Source of the DNA: Caulobacteraceae bacterium
GTDB lineage: Bacteria > Pseudomonadota > Alphaproteobacteria > Caulobacterales > Caulobacteraceae
DNA: 64,000 bases
NCBI GenBank assembly: GCA_019748055.1
Contig: JAIEQC010000015.1
Span: 1 to 64,000, forward strand
Direction of reading: 5' to 3'
Shown: positions 7,893-13,929 of the stretch, in pieces
How positions within the stretch are numbered: the stretch's first letter is position 1
How the letters are laid out: every line of letters starts with the position of its first letter
The notes under the pieces: model-generated
Told to the model about the DNA's origin: nothing
The model's input: the letters and a program-made list of their open reading frames with translations, nothing else
Databases searched by the model: none
Program-made: the position numbers and the translations under genes

Positions 7893-8543
7893 ATGCAGAG
7901 AACTGTAGTACTCGACGATGAGCTGGACGCTGATCTGAGGGCATTGGCAACCGTGGAGTTCACACTCGTCTACGCAGGTCCGCTGCGCGCCACCCAGGGC
8001 GACCCTCAACCGGGAAGCAGCCAAAGAACACGTCATGCAGACCTCAAGCACCAGATGCGCATGGAGTTCAGCCGCCAACTGAAAACGCTCTGGGATGTCG
8101 TTCCGCAGTTTCAGGTGGCCCAGCAAATCGAGCGTCACCCTTTCAACATCGAGCGGTCCAAGGCCCTGTTTCAGATCTTGCCTTGGTGCTTTGTGCCGGT
8201 CGTGAATAAGGCTGGGTCTCTCTGTGCCTCGCTCGACATCACTCTACTGCGTAGAGATCACCCCGGCCCGAGCGTCTGGCGGCCTAGCGCAGGCGACATC
8301 GACAATCGTCTCAAGACGCTCATCGACGCCCTACGAATGCCCAACGCTCACGACGGATACAGCACCAGGACTCCGGACGGTGACGGCACTCTGTATTGCC
8401 TGCTTGAAGACGATGATCTGGTCACGGGCTTGTCGATTAACACCGACCGGCTTCTGGCGGCCCCAGATGATGCGGACCTTTCGTATGCGCATGTCACCGT
8501 GCGCGTAAAGCTGCGTTTGGCTCGGGATCACATTCCGCTCTGA
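7893..8543 (+). CDS. Uncharacterised 216-residue protein with RusA-like motif
   Basis: The product has no signal or membrane segment. Residues 120-205 contain GDIDNRLKTLIDALRMP and then CLLEDDDLVTGLSI, resembling the D-x-D-N...DAL...EDD layout of RusA-type Holliday-junction resolvases, common in phages and islands. The N-terminal half (HADLKHQMRMEFSRQLKTLW) is not recognised. It follows the spanin-like pair by nine bases. Metal-dependent nuclease activity is a reasonable inference from the acidic motif, but the similarity is short and unchecked. Confidence 0.5.
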   Translation: MQRTVVLDDELDADLRALATVEFTLVYAGPLRATQGDPQPGSSQRTRHADLKHQMRMEFSRQLKTLWDVVPQFQVAQQIERHPFNIERSKALFQILPWCFVPVVNKAGSLCASLDITLLRRDHPGPSVWRPSAGDIDNRLKTLIDALRMPNAHDGYSTRTPDGDGTLYCLLEDDDLVTGLSINTDRLLAAPDDADLSYAHVTVRVKLRLARDHIPL

Positions 8544-8553
8544 CATCGCGGTC

Positions 8554-9273
8554 TCAGTCCGGCTGATCCTTCTTCACACCCCGACCCACGACCAGCAGCG
8601 TCCCAGCCGGCAGCGGCCTCTGCAACGCCGACGCCTCGGACCAATCGGCGCGCAGCCAGGCGTCGTGCTCCTCGGCCGTCGTCAGGATCACGGGCATGGC
8701 CTTGGGGTGGACGGCGCCGACCTCGGCGTTCGGTTCGGTCGTGAGGAAGGCGAAGACCTCCAGCTCCTCCCAGCCCTTGGAGATCTTCCGCACGCTGGCC
8801 CAGGACGTCCAGATCCCGGCGAAGCAGGCCAGCGGCCGGTCCTCGCCCAGGGCGAACCAGACGTCGCCGCCGTGGTCGCGGTTGAACTCGCTGAAGGCGG
8901 TGAAGGGGACGAGGCAGCGGTTGTCGGGCCCCAGCCAGCGCTTCCAGTGGCTGCTGGCCGTGTTGCGGACGTTGGTCGTGCCGGCGTCGGGCTCCATCCT
9001 CAGAAGCTCGGCGAAGTCGACCTCCTGGCCCTTGGCCCGCAGCTTGTCGGCGCGGCGCGTGGCGGCGTCCAGCAGGGCCTTTTTGGACGACGGCATACCC
9101 CAGCGGGCCATGGCCAGCTCGCGCCCGCCGCCCTCGGCCGCGCGAACGATCGGCGCGGGATAGTCGGGGAAGATGCCCGGCAGGGGCGGCAGGTTGCCGG
9201 TGTGGTCGGACGTCCCGCCGAACAGCTGGCGGATCGCGTCCTGGCCCTTGGTCAGGCTGTAGAGGTTGCACAT
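8554..9273 (-). CDS. SOS response-associated peptidase family protein (SRAP, YedK/HMCES-like)
   Basis: The product is 239 residues, near the family norm. It begins MCNLYS, where Cys2 forms the covalent thiazolidine crosslink to abasic sites in single-stranded DNA. Other expected blocks are present: NVRNTA, RCLVPFTAFSEF (with the glutamate) and HPKAMPVIL (with the histidine). These proteins shield abasic sites at forks. It stands convergent to the RusA-like gene, 10 bases apart. I see no GTTC-N7-GTTC LexA box immediately upstream, despite the family name. Confidence 0.9.
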   Translation of the reverse strand: MCNLYSLTKGQDAIRQLFGGTSDHTGNLPPLPGIFPDYPAPIVRAAEGGGRELAMARWGMPSSKKALLDAATRRADKLRAKGQEVDFAELLRMEPDAGTTNVRNTASSHWKRWLGPDNRCLVPFTAFSEFNRDHGGDVWFALGEDRPLACFAGIWTSWASVRKISKGWEELEVFAFLTTEPNAEVGAVHPKAMPVILTTAEEHDAWLRADWSEASALQRPLPAGTLLVVGRGVKKDQPD

Positions 9274-9359
9274 GCCGGGAACCGATCACGGGGCGCGGGC
9301 GCTGTCGAGAGGCAGAGCCGGCTGTGGGAGCGGTGGCCCGGCAGATCGCGCCGCAGGAC

Positions 9360-9395
9360 AAAAAAGTGCCCGCCGTCGATTGGGCGACGGCGGGC
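9360..9395 (-). terminator. Strong intrinsic terminator of the Pal-like gene
   Basis: An 11-bp perfect stem (arms 9368-9378 and 9385-9395, GCCCGCCGTCG and its complement) is followed on the minus strand by a run of about six T. It lies about 65 bases after the stop of the Pal-like gene at 9462. Confidence 0.75.
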
Positions 9396-9461
9396 TTCAT
9401 TCTCGCATCCGGGTTGATCCTCAGGGGGATGACTTCGAGGTCCGGCGGCGAGCGTCCTTGG

Positions 9462-10016
9462 TCAGCGCCCGCCGGTCACCACTGTGTGGGCGTTGCGGTT
9501 CTGGGCGTGGGCGGCCTCGGTCGAGCCGGCGGCGATGGGCCGTTCCTTGCCATAGCTGATGACCTCGATGCGCGAGGCGGCCACGCCCGCGGCGATCAGA
9601 TGGTTCCGCACCGCCTCTGCCCGCCGCGCGCCCAGCGCCAGATTGTATTCGCGGGTGCCGCGCTCGTCCGCGTTACCCTCGATCCGCACACGGACCTCAG
9701 GATAGCGCCGCAGCCAGGCTGCCTGGGCGTCCAGGCGCGGGCGGGCGTCGGCGCGGATCTGGTGGCTGTCGAGATCAAAGTAGACCCGGTCGGCCACGTT
9801 GACGCGGAAGTCGTCGGCGCTGCCAGGCAGCGCGCCGGACACCGACCCGGTCGGGGCGGTGATCGTCCCAGTGTCCGCGCTCGCGATCGGAAGCGCCGAC
9901 GGCCCCGCCGCCGGCTCGGCCCGCCGCGCGCAGGCGGCGGTGGAGGCGACGGCCAGAACGGCGACGGCTGCCAAAATCTGCGAACGGTACGGACGCGACG
10001 CGCGGAACGGGATCAT
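9462..10016 (-). CDS. Pal-like OmpA-family lipoprotein
   Basis: The product is 184 residues. A signal peptide ends with the lipobox STAAC (cysteine near residue 29). A Ser/Ala/Pro linker and a C-terminal OmpA domain follow (VYFDLDSHQIR; NADERGTREYNLALGARRAEAV), which binds peptidoglycan. The architecture is that of peptidoglycan-associated lipoprotein, but tolB and other Tol genes are absent here, so it may be a second Pal-type protein and not the Tol-Pal member. The C-terminus reads NRNAHTVVTGG, slightly unlike the usual NRRA end. The start lies only about 25 bases from the divergent kinase ORF. Confidence 0.85.
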   Translation of the reverse strand: MIPFRASRPYRSQILAAVAVLAVASTAACARRAEPAAGPSALPIASADTGTITAPTGSVSGALPGSADDFRVNVADRVYFDLDSHQIRADARPRLDAQAAWLRRYPEVRVRIEGNADERGTREYNLALGARRAEAVRNHLIAAGVAASRIEVISYGKERPIAAGSTEAAHAQNRNAHTVVTGGR

Positions 10017-10039
10017 GAGGTGCCTCTCTGTTCCCCATC

Positions 10040-11587
10040 TTGATGACGGCGCGACGCGGTCGGCTCAATGATGAGTTTTTTATGCCTCTCGCCATGGTCG
10101 GCCTCGCCGGGCAAGTGTTCGGCGTGACCAGTCGTGACCCCACTCCGCCGCTCGCGATATTGAGCCCTCATCCGACACGGAAGGCCGGACGGGGTTTCAG
10201 CTGGCTGCTCGAACGGGCTGACGTTCGCTTGGGGCCAGTCGCTCAATTCGCGGCCGCCGCCGGGGTCGTTCTGGCCGGTACCGTCATCGCCGTCCTGCTC
10301 TACCAGTTGGTCGATCTGACCCGACTGGCCATCTTCTTCTTGGGCTCAGTCATCGTCTGCGCCCTGCTGTTCGGACGGCGTCCGGGCGTCTTCGCCGCCT
10401 TCCTGGCCTTCGCCGCCTACAACTTCAGTCTGGTTGAGCCACGCTTCACCTTCCGCCTGGTCGGCGCGGACGATCTGCTGACCCTGGCCGTCTTTCTGAT
10501 CGTCGCCCTTTCCATCGGCGGCTTGGCGGGCCGGGTGCGCGACAGCGAGCGTCAGGCTCGGATGCGGGCGCAGGAGACTGACGCCCTGCTGGAGGCCAGC
10601 CGCGCTTTCGGCGACGCGGTCGACGTCGAGGCGGTGGCCATCGAACTGTGTGCTCGCCTCAGAGCCGTCGTCGAAGGCGCCGCCGACGTCGCCGACGCGC
10701 CCGCGCCGGCGGGGTGGCGCTCACGTCCGCTGTCTCTGGAGCCGGGGTCTCCCGTAGCTGCTTGGCGGTTGAGTGCAGAGGGCCCCGATGCTGCCCGACA
10801 GGACCGTCTCTGCTCCCTGATGATCGATCTCGCGTCGGCGGCGGTGAATCGGATCCATCTGGTGGACACGCGCACCGATCTCGAGGCCGAGGCCCGCGCG
10901 GGCCGTCTCAGGGACGCGATCCTCGGCTCAATCTCCCATGATCTGCGCACGCCGCTGGCAACGGTGCTCGCCTCCGCGTCAAGCCTTCAGGAGTACGGCG
11001 ACCGCTTCGACCTGAAGACTCGCGCCGACCTGGCTGGCGTGATCGTGCATGAGGCCGATCGGCTGAACCGCTATGTGGAACGCCTTCTGGACCTGTCGCG
11101 CATCGAGGCGGGGCAGGTCGCCCCGCGGTTGGAGCCGACCTCCCTGTCCGAAATCGTGGACGCCGTCGTGCGCCGCCTGCCCGCTCCGGGCGGCTCGGTG
11201 GTCCAGGCCGACGATCTCGACTCCGCGCCTTTTGTCCTAGCGGACGGACGGCTTCTGGAGCAGGCGATGTTCAACCTGCTGGACAATGCCCTGATCCATG
11301 GCGGCGAAGGCGTGCGCGTAGACGTCCGCGCCGAAAGCAAAGCGGACATGGTCACCGTCGTGATCGAGGACGACGGTGCCGGCGTCGAGGATGACGAACT
11401 GGCGGATTTGGGCCGCAAGTTCCATCGGGGCCGGCGCCCCGGAAACGCGTCGACCGGCGCCGGCATGGGCCTGGCCGTGGTCAAGGGCTTCGTCGAGGCG
11501 ATGGGCGGAACCCTACAATTCACACGCGGCGAGGCGCGTCGGGGGCTGCGCGTCGGGGTCACCCTACGCACGGCGAGTGCGCGATGA
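10040..11587 (+). CDS. KdpD-like sensor histidine kinase lacking the N-terminal KdpD/USP domains
   Basis: Residues ~70-175 hold four closely spaced membrane helices of the DUF4118 type found in KdpD. A linker follows, then the phosphoacceptor box SISHDLRTPL and an ATPase domain with N-box NLLDNALIHG and G-box GAGMGLAVVKG. Full KdpD is about 900 residues; this one is 515 and lacks the KdpD and UspA cytoplasmic domains. It is coupled (ATGA) to a KdpE-like regulator. The start at 10040 leaves almost no room for divergent promoters, so a later start (for example ATG 10082) is possible. The potassium-related signal is inferred from the family. Confidence 0.8.
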   Translation: MMTARRGRLNDEFFMPLAMVGLAGQVFGVTSRDPTPPLAILSPHPTRKAGRGFSWLLERADVRLGPVAQFAAAAGVVLAGTVIAVLLYQLVDLTRLAIFFLGSVIVCALLFGRRPGVFAAFLAFAAYNFSLVEPRFTFRLVGADDLLTLAVFLIVALSIGGLAGRVRDSERQARMRAQETDALLEASRAFGDAVDVEAVAIELCARLRAVVEGAADVADAPAPAGWRSRPLSLEPGSPVAAWRLSAEGPDAARQDRLCSLMIDLASAAVNRIHLVDTRTDLEAEARAGRLRDAILGSISHDLRTPLATVLASASSLQEYGDRFDLKTRADLAGVIVHEADRLNRYVERLLDLSRIEAGQVAPRLEPTSLSEIVDAVVRRLPAPGGSVVQADDLDSAPFVLADGRLLEQAMFNLLDNALIHGGEGVRVDVRAESKADMVTVVIEDDGAGVEDDELADLGRKFHRGRRPGNASTGAGMGLAVVKGFVEAMGGTLQFTRGEARRGLRVGVTLRTASAR

Positions 11588-12282
11588 ACGCGCGCATCCT
11601 TTTGGTCGAAGACGAGGCCCACATCGTCCGCGCTTTGCGCCCTGCGTTGGACGCTGAAGGCTATGACGTCGCTGACGTGCCGACCGGCGCCGCGGCTCTC
11701 GCGGCGCTGGCCGGAGACGGTTTCGACGCCATCCTTCTGGACCTCGGCCTGCCCGATATGGACGGCAAGGACGTGATCCGCCGTGTTCGCGAATGGTCCG
11801 AAGCCCCCATCCTGGTGCTCAGCGCGCGCCATCTGGAGGGCGAGAAGATCGCTGCGCTCGATCTCGGAGCCGACGACTACGTCAACAAGCCGTTCGCGGC
11901 CGGCGAGCTGCTGGCCCGGCTGCGCGCCGCCCTTCGCGGGCGTGACCGCCGCTTCGCCACCCAGTCGCGGTTCTCCGCCGGCGGCCTGGCCATCGATTTC
12001 TCGACCCGCCGCGTCTGGATTGAGGGCGAGCCCGTGCATCTGACCCCGCGCGAGTACGACCTGGCTCGCGCACTCGCCCGCCACGCCGGCCGCGTGGTCA
12101 CGCACCGCCAGATCGCCGTCGCCGTCTGGGGCGGGGAGAGCGCCGTCGACGCTCAGTCCATCCGGGTCCTCATCGGCCAGCTACGTCAGAAGATCGAGCG
12201 CAACCCTGCTCGCCCCCGCATCGTCTTGACCGAACAGGGTCTGGGCTACCGAATGATCGACCCAGATCTGTCGTCGACCTGA
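11584..12282 (+). CDS. kdpE: KdpE-like OmpR-family response regulator
   Basis: The product is 232 residues. The receiver domain has VEDE near residue 9, the phosphoacceptor D53 in LLDLGLPDMDG, and K102 in NKPF. The C-terminal winged helix carries LTPREYDL and VWGGESAVDAQSIRVLIGQLRQKIE, close to KdpE. It overlaps the kinase gene by four bases. Its 3' end overlaps the convergent zinc-ribbon gene by 37 bases. KdpE normally activates kdpFABC at low potassium, but no such operon is in this window, so the target must lie elsewhere or differ. Confidence 0.85.
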   Translation: MNARILLVEDEAHIVRALRPALDAEGYDVADVPTGAAALAALAGDGFDAILLDLGLPDMDGKDVIRRVREWSEAPILVLSARHLEGEKIAALDLGADDYVNKPFAAGELLARLRAALRGRDRRFATQSRFSAGGLAIDFSTRRVWIEGEPVHLTPREYDLARALARHAGRVVTHRQIAVAVWGGESAVDAQSIRVLIGQLRQKIERNPARPRIVLTEQGLGYRMIDPDLSST

Positions 12283-12515
12283 CGCCACGACCGCCGGTAA
12301 TAGTCGCCGATCGAGAACCGCAGCTGGATCTCCGGCGGACCCTTCGCCCCGCACCGGCTGCATGTGACGCGGAAGGCGGCCTGGTTCAGGTCGTGGGACA
12401 GGTCCAGCCGCACCCGGGCGTCGGCCGGCCCGATGTAGCCCGATCGGCCGCACGGATGACACCAGACGTCCAGCCCGATGTCGTCGTCGATCCAGGTGGA
12501 GATCGGGTGGGTCAC
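12246..12515 (-). CDS. Small zinc-ribbon protein, second of a coupled pair
   Basis: A GTG start at 12515 overlaps the upstream stop by four bases (GTGA). The 89-residue product has two CxxC pairs, WCHPCGRSG near 18-25 and CSRCGAKG near 52-59, making a likely structural zinc ribbon. The tail FSIGDYYRRSW is basic and aromatic. No enzyme motif is visible; nucleic-acid binding is the usual role of such ribbons. It ends inside the convergent kdpE-like gene. It is the third gene of a minus-strand set headed by 12798-13016. Confidence 0.6.
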   Translation of the reverse strand: MTHPISTWIDDDIGLDVWCHPCGRSGYIGPADARVRLDLSHDLNQAAFRVTCSRCGAKGPPEIQLRFSIGDYYRRSWRQVDDRSGSIIR

Positions 12516-12784
12516 AGCATCGGCACTTCGCCCTGGGCCCGCAGCGGCCGGGCCATGAAGATGACCTTGCCCGTGCAGTGAAGGCGCCGGCAGTCGGACG
12601 TCCGGCCCAAGAGCACGAAGCCGGGCCCGCGCGTGCGCTCCAGCCGCGCCAGATCCACCTTCATCTGCAGGCCGCAGTCCATGCAGGTGGCATGGACCGG
12701 CCAGCCCTCGCGCCGGATCGCGGCGACGTCCGGCGCGACCGTGCGCCACTGGGCCGGGGTCCAGCGGCCGTGTCGGGGATTCAT
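12512..12784 (-). CDS. Small cysteine-rich (zinc-ribbon-like) protein
   Basis: The product is 90 residues. ATCMDCGLQ gives one CxxC and TSDCRRLHCTG gives a second cysteine pair about 25 residues later, a likely treble-clef or ribbon metal site. The N-terminus (RHGRWTPAQWRTVAPDVAA) is helical. GTG 12790 and ATG 12784 are both possible; neither has a clear ribosome binding site, and coupling from the gene ending at 12798 is likely. It overlaps the next zinc-ribbon gene by four bases. I do not recognise a family. Confidence 0.55.
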   Translation of the reverse strand: MNPRHGRWTPAQWRTVAPDVAAIRREGWPVHATCMDCGLQMKVDLARLERTRGPGFVLLGRTSDCRRLHCTGKVIFMARPLRAQGEVPML

Positions 12785-12797
12785 GCCCACGGCGGCG

Positions 12798-13016
12798 TCA
12801 CTGCGTCGTGGTGTGCGCCCAGAGCCCCAGCCGTCGCGCGTCGTTCACGGCCGACAGGCGGTCGATGAAGCCGGGTTGGGCCGCCTCGATCTCGCGCACC
12901 AGGTGGCCGAGGCCCGCGCGGGCGTCGCTGCCCGGCTCGGCCAGCAGGGCCGCCGCCAGCATCCGCAGGCGTTGGGTCGGATCGTCTTGGTTGTCGGGCG
13001 CAGCTTGATCAGTCAT
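12798..13016 (-). CDS. Hypothetical protein heading the LexA-box-linked small operon
   Basis: The product is 72 residues, mostly helical (RLRMLAAALLAEPG; GLGHLVREIEAAQPGFIDRL) with a basic end. The ATG at 13016 has GGAGG six bases upstream, much better than the earlier in-frame ATGs at 13028 and 13046. A LexA-type box at 13041-13055 lies 25 bases upstream of this start. Two cysteine-rich genes follow with minimal spacing. No family is recognised. If the box is functional, this set would be induced by DNA damage. Confidence 0.55.
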   Translation of the reverse strand: MTDQAAPDNQDDPTQRLRMLAAALLAEPGSDARAGLGHLVREIEAAQPGFIDRLSAVNDARRLGLWAHTTTQ

Positions 13017-13040
13017 CGTTTCCTCCATCGCGCCACCTAT

Positions 13041-13055
13041 GTTCACGCTCTGTTC
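13041..13055. promoter_or_regulatory. LexA (SOS) box, GTTC-N7-GTTC
   Basis: GTTC at 13041-13044 and GTTC at 13052-13055 are separated by exactly seven bases, matching the alphaproteobacterial LexA consensus known from Caulobacter. The site lies in the 84-base gap between divergent small genes: 25 bases from the minus-strand ATG at 13016 and 45 from the plus-strand ATG at 13101. On the minus strand it sits where a promoter would be expected (a weak CATAGG lies just downstream), so it may act on that side, on the other, or on both. Confidence 0.65.
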
Positions 13056-13100
13056 TATTTTTTCCCGGCGCGCAACCGGGTTGGCAAAAACGGGCTGGGG

Positions 13101-13202
13101 ATGAAGCCAAGTCGGAAAGAGGTGGTGCTGGTCGCGGGGCTGTTGCTGGCGACCCTAGTCTTTCTCGCCGCCAGTGCGGTCACCGTGGCCGGAAGGTTCT
13201 GA
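13101..13202 (+). CDS. 33-residue single-pass membrane microprotein (SidA-like candidate)
   Basis: The product has a basic N-terminus (MKPSRKEVV) and one hydrophobic helix (LVAGLLLATLVFLAASAVTV), then stops. It lies 45 bases downstream of a perfect LexA box and two bases before a secreted-protein gene. In Caulobacter crescentus the SOS regulon includes SidA, a 29-residue inner-membrane division inhibitor, so size, topology and regulation are suggestive. I cannot confirm sequence homology, and the weak ribosome binding site (CTGGGG) leaves the start open. It was found by reading the gap; it is too short for most gene callers. Confidence 0.45.
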   Translation: MKPSRKEVVLVAGLLLATLVFLAASAVTVAGRF

Positions 13203-13204
13203 CC

Positions 13205-13501
13205 ATGGCCAGGCCAGCCATCATCGGCGCGTTCGTGGCGGCCATGGCCGGTCACGGCCTGCTAGGTGCGCCGCTGATCGTAGCCGCCCAACAGCAGACA
13301 GACGAGCAAGTTCGCGAAGAGATGATCCGCCAATCTGTCAGGAGCTACTCCGGCAGTTGCCCTTGCCCATACAGCACGGATCGAGCAGGTCGCCTATGCG
13401 GTGCCCGAAGCGCATACAGCCGGCCGGGTGGCGCTGTGCCGTTCTGCTATGCCAGCGACATAAGCGATGCTCAGGTTGCCGCCTTCCGGCGTCGACAGTG
13501 A
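13205..13501 (+). CDS. Small secreted cysteine-containing protein
   Basis: The product is 98 residues with an N-terminal signal-like segment (IIGAFVAAMAGHGLLGAPLIVAA). The mature part has SYSGSCPCPYSTDRAGRLCG and SAYSRPGGAVPFCYASD, a conserved pattern of four cysteines and Pro/Gly seen in small exported proteins of proteobacteria whose function is unknown to me. The cysteines probably form two disulfides in the periplasm. It starts two bases after the membrane microprotein, suggesting co-transcription. Confidence 0.65.
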   Translation: MARPAIIGAFVAAMAGHGLLGAPLIVAAQQQTDEQVREEMIRQSVRSYSGSCPCPYSTDRAGRLCGARSAYSRPGGAVPFCYASDISDAQVAAFRRRQ

Positions 13502-13619
13502 GTTTCCCTCCCGCGGCCACTGCCATGCGCAGGCACAAGGCTGGCCTTCGCCGGTGCCCCCATCGTGCCCCTACGCCTATCGCCGAGCCTGCTCATTTGA
13601 GCTAACTTATTGAAGAAAC

Positions 13620-13696
13620 TGGCGACCCCGGCAGGACTCCAACCTGCGACCTCGGCTTTAGGAAAGCCTTGCTCTATGCAGCTGAGCTACGGGGCC
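13620..13696 (-). tRNA. tRNA-Arg (anticodon CCU)
   Basis: The minus strand gives a 77-base cloverleaf with acceptor GGCCCCG paired to CGGGGTC, discriminator G and an encoded CCA. The anticodon loop TTCCTAA gives CCU, read as AGG (Arg). The lowest anticodon-stem pair is a mismatch. Its 3' end faces the accessory DNA to the left, the usual geometry of an island attachment site, but I see no repeat of its 3' end in the window. Confidence 0.92.
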
Positions 13697-13706
13697 GTCG
13701 GCGGGT

Positions 13707-13730
13707 GACCTAGCGGATGGCGGGGGTCAG
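13707..13730 (-). promoter_or_regulatory. Probable promoter of tRNA-Arg
   Basis: On the minus strand CTGACCC (13730-13724) and GCTAGGTC (13714-13707) resemble the Caulobacter housekeeping promoter form TTGaCgS...GCTANAWC, with nine bases between. The -10 ends about ten bases before the tRNA. The rest of the gap to 13929 holds a small AT-rich palindrome (AAGATA/TATCTT at 13786-13800) and GAATCGGTCC-like repeats of unknown role. Confidence 0.4.
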
Positions 13731-13929
13731 GGGAAGCGCGGAGCGCCTTGGCCCGCCAGTTTTCCACTTGTGGTTAATCGGCTTTAAGATACAATATCTT
13801 GCGGTGAACAGATCGAGAATCGGTCCGGGTCGATGATTCGGTCCTGATTCGTTTCGTCCCTGTTCCGGGGGTCCAACCCGCGTCGTTAAGCGTCGCCATG
13901 GCGGTTGCGGCGACGCTTGAGGAACCGCC

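Noticed and set aside
9274-9330. LexA box upstream of the SRAP gene
   Set aside because: GAAC and GTTC-like fragments occur but not with seven-base spacing.
8528-9400. 290-codon minus-strand frame overlapping the SRAP gene
   Set aside because: Out of frame with the SRAP protein, whose start MCNLYS and active-site blocks are clear.
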